From the NCBI GenBank assembly GCA_050249455.1, contig JBFWQM010000020.1:1-36793 (forward strand): a DNA stretch of 36,793 bases. The letters are read 5' to 3'. Below the pieces are notes generated by a model. The model ran no database searches. It saw only the letters and a program-made list of their open reading frames with translations, and was not told the origin of the DNA. Numbering within the stretch: the stretch's first letter is position 1; the number at the start of each line of letters is the position of its first letter. Below, in pieces: positions 25,482 through 33,079 of this stretch. Made by a program: the position numbers and the translations under genes. The DNA is from JBFWQM01 sp050249455. Lineage in GTDB: Bacteria; Pseudomonadota; Alphaproteobacteria; MPNO01; VGEU01.

Positions 25482-26399
25482 ATGACCGCCGAGCTACCGC
25501 AACCGATCGACCAGTTCGACATCGCGCTCGACGACGGCGCCGCGGCGGTGGTGCGCCGGCACGGCAACCCGGACGCCCCGGTGCGGTTGTTCATGAGCCA
25601 CGGCAACGGCTTCGCGATCGACGGCTACGCCGCGTTCTGGGCGCCGCTGGGCGAGCGCTTCGACCTGATCGCGTTCGACTTCCGCAACCACGGCCGCAAC
25701 GCGCCGTCCGACCCTGCCAACCACCACTACGGGCAGTTCGCCCGCGACCTCGCGACGATCCATGGCGCGGTGACCGGCCTCCTGGGCGCCAAGCGCAACG
25801 TCGGGGTGTTCCATTCGATGTCCGGCCGCACCGCGATGAAGGACGCGGTCGAGACCGGCTGGCGGTGGGACGCGCTGGTGCTGTTCGATCCGCCCAACTT
25901 CCCGCCGCCGGGGCACCCGCTCTACGACAAGGCGAAGGGATTCGAGATGCTGCTGGCCAACTGGGCGGCGGCGCGGCGCGACCGCTTCGCCGACCCGGCG
26001 GAGCTTGCGGCCGAATATGCGCGCACCCGCGCCCACCGCAGCTGGGTGGAAGGCGCCCACCTCGCCATGGCGCGAGCGGTGCTGCGCCGCGACGCGGCGG
26101 CGGGCGACTGGGCGCTCGTCTGCCCGCGCGAGCTCGAATCCGACGTCTACCGCCAGAACATCCCGCTCAACCTGTGGCCGCCGGCGTCCGCCTATGGCGG
26201 GCCGGTGGCGCTGATCGCCTCCGACCCCGGGCTCGAGGGCGCGATGGTGCCGGCGCTGGCCAACCACGAGCTCGGCACCCGGCACGGCTACGACTACACG
26301 TCGATCCCCGGCACCGGCCACCTGCTGCAGATCCAGAAGCCGGCGGAATGCCGCGCCGCGATGACTGCGTTCCTCGAACGCTGCGGGCTGCCGGTGTAG
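25482..26399 (+). CDS. Alpha/beta hydrolase
   Basis: 305-aa cytosolic hydrolase of the alpha/beta fold. The oxyanion-loop segment is HGNGFAIDGY (from 40), the nucleophile elbow is HSMSGRT with Ser114 (a variant with Ser in place of the first Gly of G-x-S-x-G), and the catalytic His is in GTGHLLQ near the C-terminus. The acid is probably in ALIASDPG. The start is set at 25482 by the ribosome site GGGGGGAACC; an upstream in-frame ATG at 25455 lies right at the TAGAAT promoter element and is unlikely. It is divergent from a flavin monooxygenase and is followed after 17 bp by a GT-like gene. The family gives no substrate; esterase, epoxide hydrolase or lactonase are all possible. Confidence 0.85.
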   Translation: MTAELPQPIDQFDIALDDGAAAVVRRHGNPDAPVRLFMSHGNGFAIDGYAAFWAPLGERFDLIAFDFRNHGRNAPSDPANHHYGQFARDLATIHGAVTGLLGAKRNVGVFHSMSGRTAMKDAVETGWRWDALVLFDPPNFPPPGHPLYDKAKGFEMLLANWAAARRDRFADPAELAAEYARTRAHRSWVEGAHLAMARAVLRRDAAAGDWALVCPRELESDVYRQNIPLNLWPPASAYGGPVALIASDPGLEGAMVPALANHELGTRHGYDYTSIPGTGHLLQIQKPAECRAAMTAFLERCGLPV

Positions 26400-26416
26400 C
26401 CGGCCGGCGCACGGCC

Positions 26417-27160
26417 ATGCGCCATATCCGCACGATGTTCTGGGACAACGTCGATGCGCGCATGGTCGCGGCCCAGGCCGCGGCCGTGGCGGCGCTCGGC
26501 GGCGCGCTGCGCCAGGACCGCGCGACCGGCACGCCGCACGCCGCGTGGCTCGACCGCACCCTGGCCGACCTCGGGCCGGACGATACGGTGCTGCTGCTCG
26601 ACATCGACTGCCTGCCGCTCGACCGCGCGGTGATCGAGCGCGCCTTCGCCGTGGCGGAGGCCGGCGGCGTGTTCGGCGTCGCGCAGGTCGCCAACCACCT
26701 CGACGCGTCGCTGATCTATGCCGCGCCCAGCTTCCTCGCCGTCGCGCGCCGGACCTGGGACGCGCTCGGCCGGCCGCCGTTCGCCGCCGACGCGCAGTAC
26801 GACGTCGGCGCACGGCTGACGGCGGCGGCGCGCGCCGCCGGCGTGGCGGTGGAGCTGCTCTATCCGACGTTCACGCTGGTGCCGCGCTGGCATCTCGGCG
26901 GCCGCGGCTGCTACGGCATCGGCACGTTCTATGAAGGCTCGGTTTTCCACCTGTTCCAGTCGCGCCACGCGGCGGCGTACGCGGAAGCGTTCGACACGGT
27001 CGCGCGCTGCGTCGCGGACGGGCGCCCGATCGACTACCTCGCGCTGCACGCGCGGGCGAACTCCACGGCGATGCAGCTGCTGAACGCGATGGCGGAGGCG
27101 CGTCGCCGCGCGGGCAAGTTCCGCCGCAGCGCCGCGCGCAAGCTCGGCCGGTTGTTCTGA
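26417..27160 (+). CDS. Possible GT-A-type glycosyltransferase, 247 aa
   Basis: I recognise no close family. The useful clue is a strand ending LLLDIDCLPL with a D-x-D pair (D62, D64), the usual metal and sugar-nucleotide-binding motif of GT-A glycosyltransferases, followed by a helix and a segment (GVAQVANHLD) that fits that fold. Near the C-terminus FHLFQSRHAAAYAEAF could hold the second metal ligand (His). The tail is rich in Arg and Lys (RRRAGKFRRSAARKLGRLF), suggesting membrane or RNA contact. It starts 17 bp after the hydrolase, with no clear ribosome site, so cotranslation on one mRNA is likely. The 2OG oxygenase gene converges with it four bases away. The call as a glycosyltransferase is tentative. 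Confidence 0.7.
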   Translation: MRHIRTMFWDNVDARMVAAQAAAVAALGGALRQDRATGTPHAAWLDRTLADLGPDDTVLLLDIDCLPLDRAVIERAFAVAEAGGVFGVAQVANHLDASLIYAAPSFLAVARRTWDALGRPPFAADAQYDVGARLTAAARAAGVAVELLYPTFTLVPRWHLGGRGCYGIGTFYEGSVFHLFQSRHAAAYAEAFDTVARCVADGRPIDYLALHARANSTAMQLLNAMAEARRRAGKFRRSAARKLGRLF

Positions 27161-27164
27161 CGCC

Positions 27165-28154
27165 CTACTGCGCCGCCGCGACGGTGCTGCCGACCTTCAT
27201 GCGCCGGTAGTCGCCGGCCAGCACCGGCTGGTGGTGCGCCGGCGCGCCGTCGGCGCGGCAGGTCGGGATGCACTCGATGGTCGCGTCGGGGCGCGGATGG
27301 ACGAAGAACGCGATCGACAGCCGCTCGGTCGAGCGGTCATGGCGGACCGGCGGGTTGACCACGCGGTGCAGGTTCGACAGCCAGCGGTCGTTGGTCCACA
27401 TCATCATCATGTCGCCGATGTTGATGATGAAGGCGTCCCTGGGCGGCACCACGTCGACCCAGACGCCGGCGCGGGTGCGCACCTGCAGCCCGCCCGGCGC
27501 GTCGTCGGCAAGCAGGATGGTGTGCGAGCCGAAGTCGCTGTGCGCGCCGCAGCGCAGCTGGCCCAGCGGCGGCGCCTCCGCCTGCGCCGGATAATGCAGC
27601 ATGCGCACCACCGAGGCGTGATGGTCGAAGGTGTCGGCGAAGTAGTCCGCCGGCAATCCCAGCGCGGTGGCGAACACGCGCAGCAGCCGGGTGTTGAAGC
27701 CGTCCACCGCGCGGTAGTAGGCCTGGAACGCCGCCGTCACGCCCGGCGCCGCGTCGGGCCAGATGTTGGGCGCGTAGGCGTAGGCGGCGGCCGGCCCGGT
27801 GAAGCGCGGCGCATCGGGCAGGTCGAACGGGCCGAAGATGAACCCCTCGCGCAGGTCGGCCGGCGCCTTCACCCCGCCGGACGAGCCGTTGTGCTCGGCC
27901 TCCATCGGGGTGTAGCCGCGGTTGTTGTTGCCCGACGGATGGCGCCAGCGCTGCTTGGCTTCCTCCGGCAGGCGGAACAGGTCCCATGCCGCCCGGCGGG
28001 TCGCGTCGATGACCGGCGCCGGCACGCCGTGGCCGGTGATGGTGAGGAAGCCGATCTCCTCCACCGCGCGGGCGACCGCGCCGGCGATGCGGGCGCGGGC
28101 GGCGACGTCGCCGCCCTCGAACGCGCCGATGTCGATGACGGGAACGTCGTGCAT
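27165..28154 (-). CDS. 2-oxoglutarate/Fe(II)-dependent oxygenase, isopenicillin N synthase family
   Basis: A 329-aa non-haem iron oxygenase. An N-terminal DIOX_N region starts VPVIDIGAF, includes GFLTITGHGVP (36-46) and ends near GYTPME. The jelly-roll core supplies the iron ligands H205 and D207 (AHSDFGSHTIL) and H263 (NLHRVVNPP), and the 2OG-binding R278-x-S280. All ligands are present, so it should be active. Bacterial relatives include gibberellin-oxidase-like and flavanone-type enzymes, and substrates are seldom known. The start at 28154 follows CGGAGACC; the long upstream frame is rejected. Only four bases separate its stop from the GT-like gene, in convergent orientation. Confidence 0.92.
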   Translation of the reverse strand: MHDVPVIDIGAFEGGDVAARARIAGAVARAVEEIGFLTITGHGVPAPVIDATRRAAWDLFRLPEEAKQRWRHPSGNNNRGYTPMEAEHNGSSGGVKAPADLREGFIFGPFDLPDAPRFTGPAAAYAYAPNIWPDAAPGVTAAFQAYYRAVDGFNTRLLRVFATALGLPADYFADTFDHHASVVRMLHYPAQAEAPPLGQLRCGAHSDFGSHTILLADDAPGGLQVRTRAGVWVDVVPPRDAFIINIGDMMMMWTNDRWLSNLHRVVNPPVRHDRSTERLSIAFFVHPRPDATIECIPTCRADGAPAHHQPVLAGDYRRMKVGSTVAAAQ

Positions 28155-28339
28155 GCGACGGGTCTCCGTGTCAGGTCGGGGCGGGCGGCCGTTCCCGGTT
28201 AGCACGATCCGCGGCGGCGCGGAAGGGCCGCGCCGCATTTGCCCGGCAGCTAACCCGGTTAGGGGATGACAGCCGGCCGCGGACCGGCGAACCTGTGCGG
28301 CGGGACATGGGAGGTGGCAACGGCAGAGGATCCGCCGCG

Positions 28340-28609
28340 ATGCGCCTGTGCCCGTTCTGCAAGACCGAGCTTCCGCCCGCTTCGGAAGGGTGCGCCAAGT
28401 GCGGCGCGCGCTACGGCTACGACCCCAACCGGCCCATGCACCCGCTGGTCCGCCTCGGCTTCCTGGCGGCCGGGGCGCTGATCGCGGTGGAGGCGGTTCG
28501 GATCGCCGTGGCGCCGGAGTGGAGCTATGCGGCGGCCCTCCTGCTCGCCGCCGGCCTGGTCTTCGGCACCCGCCGCCAGCTGCGCAAGCACTGGTGGCGC
28601 CGCACCTGA
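28340..28609 (+). CDS. Small zinc-ribbon membrane protein, 89 aa
   Basis: The first 25 residues hold two Cys pairs (CPFCKTELPP, then CAKCGARYG) that make a treble-clef zinc ribbon in the cytoplasm. Two hydrophobic segments follow (LGFLAAGALIAVEAV and AALLLAAGLVFG), ending in a basic tail (RRQLRKHWWRR). The layout resembles small zinc-ribbon/DUF proteins that sit at membranes and may bind a partner. I know no function. The start at 28340 is preceded by AGGA; the earlier in-frame ATG at 28295 adds a glycine-rich stretch with no support. It is divergent from the 2OG oxygenase. Confidence 0.75.
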   Translation: MRLCPFCKTELPPASEGCAKCGARYGYDPNRPMHPLVRLGFLAAGALIAVEAVRIAVAPEWSYAAALLLAAGLVFGTRRQLRKHWWRRT

Positions 28610-28686
28610 ACCTGAACATCCGTTCTGCCAGGCAGGCGGGAAATAATAGCTTAGTTACAAAGTCATTTGCGGCGAATCCCGGAATG

Positions 28687-28702
28687 TTCTCCGTATGGAG
28701 AA
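28687..28702. repeat. Short hairpin between convergent genes
   Basis: TTCTCC-GTAT-GGAGAA, a 6-bp perfect stem just past the FkbM stop codon (minus) and 77 bp after the zinc-ribbon gene (plus). No strong T-run on either side. A weak shared transcript end is possible. Confidence 0.3.
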
Positions 28703-28706
28703 ACGC

Positions 28707-29504
28707 CTATTTGGCTGTCACGCGCTCCAGCGTGGGATCCGTTTCGTGGAGCGCGAGCAGGTTGAGGCCGAACGGCAGGGTGCGGTAGCCCAGGCGCTCG
28801 ACGAAGCGGCGGATCGCGTCCTCGTCCGACTTGATCTTCTCGATGACGAGCTGCGGCCGGCAGGCCGCCAGCGACGCCTCGGCGCCGGCCAGCGCCTCCA
28901 GCTCCATGCCCTCGATGTCGATCTTGACCAGGTCGAGGCGGCGCAGGCCGAGCGCGTCGATCGTGGTCAGCCGCGTCGTGGACGTCCGTCCCGCGGCGTA
29001 GTCGATCTCCTGGCCGATGAACTCGGTGTTCTCCGACTTGCGCAGCTCCAGGCTACCGAAGCTGCCCGGCGCGCAGTAGTCCGGCACCGGCACCTCGATC
29101 GTGCCGTTCTCGGCGCCGATCGCCGCCCACACCGCACGGGCGTTGAAGCAGTTGTTCAGGGTGATGTTGCCGGCCAGCGCATAGAACAGCCGCTCCTGCG
29201 CCTCGAAGGCCACGACCTCGCCCCAGCCGTGCATGAACTGGGCCCATTCGAGCGTGTGGACGCCGATGTTGGCGCCGCCGTCGATCGCCACCACGCCGTC
29301 GCCGAAGTCCTTCCGCCGGCACTCCAGCAGCTGCAGGACGAAATCGACCTCGGGCGGGTCGAACGCGGACTGGTTGAGCAGCTGGTGGCCGACCCCGAAG
29401 CCGCCGCCGGGGATCAGCCGGTAGTCGTGCCGGTTGACCAGCATCGTGCCGTGGTTGGTCGCCGCCAGCACGAAGGCGATCGGGCGGAGATTGGCTCTGT
29501 TCAT
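28707..29504 (-). CDS. FkbM family methyltransferase
   Basis: 265 aa. SAM motif I is IDGGANIGVHTLEW (from 74; GGANIG 76-81), with a GEVVAFEAQ strand and the FkbM-specific C-terminal half including VKIDIEGMELEAL. Enzymes of this family O-methylate sugars or small molecules; many work on surface or flagellar/pilin glycans. Start at 29504 has an AGG site nine bases upstream. It sits 97 bp downstream of the flp pilin gene on the same strand with no T-run between, so both may come from the flp promoter. This suggests it may act on a pilin glycan or surface polysaccharide, but the reading comes from context. No glycosyltransferase is adjacent. Confidence 0.88.
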   Translation of the reverse strand: MNRANLRPIAFVLAATNHGTMLVNRHDYRLIPGGGFGVGHQLLNQSAFDPPEVDFVLQLLECRRKDFGDGVVAIDGGANIGVHTLEWAQFMHGWGEVVAFEAQERLFYALAGNITLNNCFNARAVWAAIGAENGTIEVPVPDYCAPGSFGSLELRKSENTEFIGQEIDYAAGRTSTTRLTTIDALGLRRLDLVKIDIEGMELEALAGAEASLAACRPQLVIEKIKSDEDAIRRFVERLGYRTLPFGLNLLALHETDPTLERVTAK

Positions 29505-29601
29505 CGGGCGGACCTGGCGCAGGGGCGGGGACGGCGCCGGGCGCCGCCGGCCGCCCAGTGAAGGCGGAACCGGTTAAGCAACGGTGACGGGCGCGGGCCG
29601 C

Positions 29602-29790
29602 CTAATGCCCGAGGATCGCGATGACCGATTCAAGCAGGCCGTTGACGGCGCCGAACATGCCGGCGAGGGAGAGGCCCAGCTGCAGGAACGCCGCCACCGC
29701 TGCCGCCGACACCAGCGAAGCGATCAGGCCATATTCGATCGCGGTCGCGCCGCGATCGTCCTTCAGCAACGCCATGAGTAAAGCTGGCAT
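29602..29790 (-). CDS. flp: Flp/Fap-type pilin (type IVb)
   Basis: A 62-aa prepilin that makes the thin Tad pilus. A basic-acidic leader (MPALLMALLKDDRG, 1-14) precedes the prepilin peptidase site G14/A15, and the mature part starts ATAIEYGLIASLVSAAAV with the Glu at +5 and Tyr at +6 that define Flp pilins. A hydrophobic helix continues to about residue 45. The start at 29790 has TTGGAG eight bases upstream; ATG 29775 is an internal alternative. It has a good promoter and a CtrA-like half-site at 29822-29865. It is an orphan: no cpaA peptidase, cpaB/C, rcpA or tadB/C is next to it; cpaF is 7 kb away. FkbM follows in the same direction. Confidence 0.93.
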   Translation of the reverse strand: MPALLMALLKDDRGATAIEYGLIASLVSAAAVAAFLQLGLSLAGMFGAVNGLLESVIAILGH

Positions 29791-29821
29791 CGCCCAAACT
29801 CCAACTACGCAAACTGAAGGG

Positions 29822-29851
29822 TATTTAATTCAAACTTGAGACAATTGTAAA
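29822..29851 (-). promoter_or_regulatory. Sigma70-like promoter of flp
   Basis: On the minus strand: TTTACA (29846-29851), 18-bp spacer, TAAATA (29822-29827). This is the AT-rich peak of the region and lies 32 bp before the flp ATG. Confidence 0.6.
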
Positions 29852-29857
29852 GCGTCG

Positions 29858-29865
29858 TTAACCAT
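29858..29865. promoter_or_regulatory. CtrA-like half-site TTAACCAT upstream of flp
   Basis: TTAACCAT on the plus strand, six bases upstream of the flp -35. This 8-mer is a well-known CtrA recognition half-site in Caulobacter, where pilA is CtrA-controlled. A second, weaker match TTAA-N7-TTGA (29825-29839) overlaps the promoter. Whether this organism has CtrA is not shown in the window. Confidence 0.45.
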
Positions 29866-30043
29866 GTTTCAGTCCATCGCGCCCCTGACCGCTCGATCGA
29901 TGGCATTCATTTGAAAGGATGGACCGGCCAACTCTGGCCCTCCTTGGAATCGCCGGCGCCATAGGCGATGTTGTCATGGATAGGGCCCGACCGGTTTGGC
30001 CGATCTTTTGGCGGCCGTCCGCCGAGAGCGACCCCGCCCGGCC

Positions 30044-30073
30044 TCGACTCCGAAATGCCCATGTTCCTAGAAT
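30044..30073 (+). promoter_or_regulatory. Candidate promoter giving a leaderless zinc-ribbon mRNA
   Basis: TCGACT (30044-30049), 18-bp spacer, TAGAAT (30068-30073). Six bases separate the -10 from the ATG at 30080 and no ribosome site is visible, so the transcript would start at the ATG. Confidence 0.45.
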
Positions 30074-30079
30074 GTTCTC

Positions 30080-30325
30080 ATGGGGCGAGAACGCAACGGG
30101 CCGATCGAACGGCTTGCCGACGCCATCCGGGGGCGGCGGTTCCTCTGGGTGCTGTGCAAAGGCTGCGGCCACTCGGCCCGGCTCGACCCGCGCCACCTGA
30201 TGGCGCTCGTCGGCGACCTGACGGTGCGCCAGCTCCAGGCGCGCTTCCGCTGCCGCCGTTGCGGCAAGCGCGGCCGCGGCGCCGTGGTGCCCGACGACGC
30301 CTGGAGCTGGCCCAGCCGGGACTGA
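30080..30325 (+). CDS. Small zinc-ribbon protein, 81 aa
   Basis: A basic, soluble protein. Two CxxC knuckles (CKGCGH near residue 26 and CRRCGK near 58) would bind one zinc and are separated by a helix-like spacer ending TVRQLQARFRC. There are many Arg residues, consistent with nucleic-acid contact. I recognise no named family, though similar zinc-ribbon proteins are frequent in alphaproteobacteria. Start at 30080 is supported by a close -10 and by the absence of any ribosome site; it looks leaderless. It converges with a membrane-protein gene nine bases downstream. Confidence 0.75.
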   Translation: MGRERNGPIERLADAIRGRRFLWVLCKGCGHSARLDPRHLMALVGDLTVRQLQARFRCRRCGKRGRGAVVPDDAWSWPSRD

Positions 30326-30334
30326 GGGCGCCGC

Positions 30335-30727
30335 CTAGACCCGGTTGAACAGCCAGAACGCGACGCCGCCCAGGTAGATCGCGACCCACGTCACCCGCAC
30401 CGACCACAGGAGGCCGGGCCGGCGATGGGCGAAGGCGCCGGGGACGACGTCGCCGGCCAGCGCCGCTGCGGCGCGCCACAGGCACGACAGGTTGTAGCTG
30501 AGGGCGATCTCGAACAGCAGGAACACCAGCGAGGTCAGCAGCCCCGCGGCCCAGAACCACGCCTTGATCGGGGCCGCGCCGGCCGCGAACTGGCCGGTGT
30601 GCGCGGCGACCGCCAGCGCGCCGGTGACCGTGATGTAGACCGGCATCATCACGAACCGCAGGCTACTGTAGTGCCGCGTCGACTGCATGATCTCGACGTA
30701 CACGCCGGCCTTGGTCACCTCGGCCAT
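30335..30727 (-). CDS. Small integral membrane protein of unknown function, 130 aa
   Basis: Three or four hydrophobic helices: FVMMPVYITVTGALAVAA, WFWAAGLLTSLVFLLFEIAL, and SVRVTWVAIYLGGVAFWLF. The N-terminus is polar and cytosolic-looking (MAEVTKAGVYVEIMQSTRHYSSLRF). The ATG at 30727 has an exceptionally purine-rich ribosome site (GGAGGGGGGCAGGG). I recognise no family. Neighbours are small proteins of unknown role, so context says little. Confidence 0.72.
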   Translation of the reverse strand: MAEVTKAGVYVEIMQSTRHYSSLRFVMMPVYITVTGALAVAAHTGQFAAGAAPIKAWFWAAGLLTSLVFLLFEIALSYNLSCLWRAAAALAGDVVPGAFAHRRPGLLWSVRVTWVAIYLGGVAFWLFNRV

Positions 30728-30836
30728 CCCTGCCCCCCTCCACGGCCGCGCCTGCCGGCCGCCCTGAGCTTACGTCGCGCCGCCGGGCCGCGGCTGGGTC
30801 AAAACCGGTCGCGGCCGGCGGGCTGGAAGGAAGGCG

Positions 30837-31121
30837 CTAATTGCACGTGGTGACTTTCCCGAACGTGGTGCAGGTCCGGGCAGGGGGATCGTCGGACCGG
30901 TTGGGGTTGCCGCTGGCGTTGCGCCGGGCGCCGCTGGCAATGATGGCGCTGCGCTCCTTCTCCGCCAGGACCTCCTTCTGGACGCAGGCGGCGAACGCGT
31001 CGGTGCCTTCCTTGAAGCCGTATTCCCTGCATGCCTGCTGTGGCGGCTTCCCGGCGCAGCCGGACGCCGCCAGCAGGGCGGCGGACAACGCGACGACCGT
31101 CAGGCGCTTGCCAATGATCAT
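30837..31121 (-). CDS. Small Cys-containing lipoprotein, 94 aa
   Basis: A lipoprotein signal peptide ends LAASGC with Cys22 as the lipidated residue. The mature protein has a short repeated-looking Cys framework (ACREYGFKEGTDAFAACVQ) common in small alphaproteobacterial lipoproteins and a C-terminal CTTFGKVTTC, giving five Cys in all. Two or more disulfides in the periplasm are likely. No function is known to me. The start at 31121 lacks a strong ribosome site. The next gene on the strand is 109 bp downstream, so it is probably transcribed alone. Confidence 0.82.
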   Translation of the reverse strand: MIIGKRLTVVALSAALLAASGCAGKPPQQACREYGFKEGTDAFAACVQKEVLAEKERSAIIASGARRNASGNPNRSDDPPARTCTTFGKVTTCN

Positions 31122-31223
31122 TTGTCAAATCCGCCGATCGAAACCGCGGTGGCGCGGTCTCTATGCTGAAATCCGATCGAAGATGATTCGCCGGGCGGGG
31201 CGCTGCCGCAAGCCCCATCCGGC

Positions 31224-31258
31224 GGACGCCGCCGGGCCGCACGTCGGACGCCGCCGGG
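31224..31258. repeat. Short direct repeat (13 bp, two copies)
   Basis: GGACGCCGCCGGG occurs at 31224-31236 and 31246-31258 with a 22-bp period, in the gap between the lipoprotein and the tRNA. GC-biased sequence makes such repeats likely by chance. Nothing else definite is seen in 31122-31320. Confidence 0.3.
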
Positions 31259-31320
31259 GCAGAACGCGTCTCGGACAGGGAACGCGGCGAATGGGTTGGG
31301 CGCTCGGCCCTCGGATAGAA

Positions 31321-31395
31321 TGGAGCGGGCGAAGGGATTCGAACCCTCGACTTCAACCTTGGCAAGGTTGCGCTCTACCCCTGAGCTACGCCCGC
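31321..31395 (-). tRNA. tRNA-Gly (anticodon GCC), CCA encoded
   Basis: On the minus strand: 7-bp acceptor stem GCGGGCG/CGCCCGC (31389-31395 with 31325-31331), D arm with AGCTCAGGGGTAGAGC, anticodon loop CTTGCCAA giving GCC, T arm with GGTTCGAATCC, discriminator T at 31324 and CCA at 31321-31323. All pairs of the cloverleaf form. It reads GGC and GGT codons and is a major Gly tRNA in a GC-rich genome. Confidence 0.96.
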
Positions 31396-31494
31396 GCCGG
31401 GGGCGGGTCCGTGGGACCCGTGAGACGCGGGACTATATTGGGGGTGGGGGCGGGAATGCAAGCGGTGGAATCGCGATTGCGCTAGGCTGCGTCG

Positions 31495-32028
31495 ATGAGC
31501 GAGTCCGCCCCGCCGCCCGCCACCCCCGAGGACCTGTTCGCCCGCCTCGATGCGCTCGGCATCGCGGTCACCACCCACCGCCACCCGCCGCTGTTCACGG
31601 TGGCGGAGAGCAAGGGCCTGCGCGGCGCGCTGCCCGGGGTCCACTGCAAGAGCCTGTTCCTGCGCGACAAGCCGGGCGCGATGTGGCTGGTGGTGGCGGA
31701 GGAGGACCGCGCCCTCGACCTCAAGGCGCTGGGGCCGCTGATCGGCGCCGGGCGGCTGTCGTTCGCCAGCCCGGAGCGGCTGTGGGCGCGGCTCGGCGTG
31801 CGGCCGGGCTCGGTGACGCCGTTCGCCCTGGTCAACGACCGCGAGCGCGCGGTCGCCGTCGTGCTCGACGCCGCGGTGATGGCCGCCCCGGTCGCCAACT
31901 TCCATCCCCTGACCAACGAGGCGACCACCGCCATCGCCCCGGCCGACCTGCTGCGCTTCATCGCCGCCTGCGGCCATGCCCCGCGCATCCTCGACCTCGA
32001 CCCCGCGACCCGCCCGACCGAAGGGTAG
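31495..32028 (+). CDS. Prolyl-tRNA-editing-type deacylase (PrdX/YbaK family)
   Basis: 177 aa, single YbaK/aminoacyl-tRNA-synthetase-associated domain. Such proteins hydrolyse mischarged tRNAs such as Ala-tRNA-Pro in trans. The conserved substrate-pocket segments are FTVAESKGLRG, the HCKSLFLRDK motif with the essential Lys, and NFHPLTNEATTAI near the C-terminus. Length matches PrdX (ProX) proteins, in which the domain stands alone rather than inside ProRS. The ATG at 31495 has no ribosome site; TAGGCT (31483-31488) is a possible -10 six bases before it. A tRNA gene lies upstream on the other strand; this is probably coincidental because it is tRNA-Gly. Confidence 0.88.
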   Translation: MSESAPPPATPEDLFARLDALGIAVTTHRHPPLFTVAESKGLRGALPGVHCKSLFLRDKPGAMWLVVAEEDRALDLKALGPLIGAGRLSFASPERLWARLGVRPGSVTPFALVNDRERAVAVVLDAAVMAAPVANFHPLTNEATTAIAPADLLRFIAACGHAPRILDLDPATRPTEG

Positions 32029-32152
32029 AAGCGGATCGAAGCGGGTTCGACGCCGCCACGGGGCGGCCTTGCAAGGGCAGGGGTGGCGGGCCAAATTACC
32101 ACTACCCACGGTACCGCCGCGGCGGCCCCGCCAGCCTGGAGCGAAGGACATC

Positions 32153-33079
32153 ATGGAAATCATCCCCGGCGCGCCCGCCGGCGCCGGCAAGCCCGCCGCC
32201 GCCGCCGTGATCGAGAGCAACACGGCGAAGTTCATGACCGACGTCATCGAGGCGTCGATGGCCGCGCCGGTGATCGTCGACTTCTGGGCGCCGTGGTGCG
32301 GCCCGTGCAAGCAGCTCGGCCCCATCCTGGAAAAGGTGGTGGGCGAGTCCAAGGGCGCGGTCCGCATGGTCAAGATCAACGTCGACGAGAACCAGGACCT
32401 GGCGGCGCAGCTGCGCATCCAGTCGATCCCGATGGTCTACGCCTTCTCCAAGGGCCGCCCGGTCGACGGCTTCCAGGGCGCGCTGCCGGAAAGCCAGGTC
32501 CGCACCTTCGTCGAGCGGCTGATCAAGACGACCGGCGCGACGCGCACCGACCCCATCCAGGACGCGCTCGACGAGGCCGCCGAGCAGATGGAGGCCGGCC
32601 AGATCGACGTCGCGATCGAGATCTACCAGCAGGTGCTGGAGCACGAGGCCGACAACCTGACGGCGCGCGCCGGCCTCGCCCGTGGCCTGATCGAGCAGAA
32701 GGAGCTGGAGGGCGCGCGCGAGGTGCTGGCCGGCGTGCCGGAGGACAAGCGCGAGGAAGCCGCGGTCGCCGCCGCGCTCGCGGCCCTGGAGCTGGCGGAG
32801 AAGTCGTCGTCGGCGGTCGCCGACCTGTCCGGGCTGATCGCCGCGGTGACGGAGGATCCGGCCAACCACCAGGCGCGCTACGACCTCGCGCTCGCGCTCT
32901 ACGGCAACGGCGAGCCCGACGCGGCGATCGACCACCTGGTGGAGATCGTCAAGCGCGACAAGGCGTGGAACGACCAGGCGGCGCGCAAGCAGCTGCTGCA
33001 GTTCTTCGAGGCGCGCGGCGCGACGGATCCGGTGACGGTCGCGGGGCGGCGCAAGCTGTCCGCGGTCCTGTTCTCATGA
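32153..33079 (+). CDS. Thioredoxin-domain co-chaperone CnoX/YbbN
   Basis: 308 aa. The N-terminal thioredoxin domain (about 20-125) carries WCGPC (48-52) and the cis-Pro turn SIPMVYAFS; the C-terminal part (about 135-300) is TPR-like helices (IYQQVLEHEADNLTARAGLARGLIEQ). This matches E. coli CnoX/YbbN, a holdase that protects substrates from oxidation and hands them to GroEL. Here the active site keeps both Cys, as in alphaproteobacterial members, so thiol reduction may be possible. The start at 32153 is supported by GGAGCGAAGG. It leads an operon: its stop overlaps the next ATG by four bases (ATGA). Confidence 0.9.
   Translation: MEIIPGAPAGAGKPAAAAVIESNTAKFMTDVIEASMAAPVIVDFWAPWCGPCKQLGPILEKVVGESKGAVRMVKINVDENQDLAAQLRIQSIPMVYAFSKGRPVDGFQGALPESQVRTFVERLIKTTGATRTDPIQDALDEAAEQMEAGQIDVAIEIYQQVLEHEADNLTARAGLARGLIEQKELEGAREVLAGVPEDKREEAAVAAALAALELAEKSSSAVADLSGLIAAVTEDPANHQARYDLALALYGNGEPDAAIDHLVEIVKRDKAWNDQAARKQLLQFFEARGATDPVTVAGRRKLSAVLFS

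Noticed and set aside
29919..30200. 93-aa frame on the plus strand before and across the zinc-ribbon gene
   Set aside because: Overlaps the zinc-ribbon gene in another frame and its translation shows no motif; the Cys4 protein is the better call.
31224..31258. Start of a CRISPR-like or tandem array
   Set aside because: Only two 13-bp GC-rich copies 22 bp apart; no further units or cas genes.
31321..31395. tRNA-Gly as an integration (att) site
   Set aside because: No integrase gene and no repeated tRNA 3' end was seen nearby; the genes around it are ordinary chromosomal ones.
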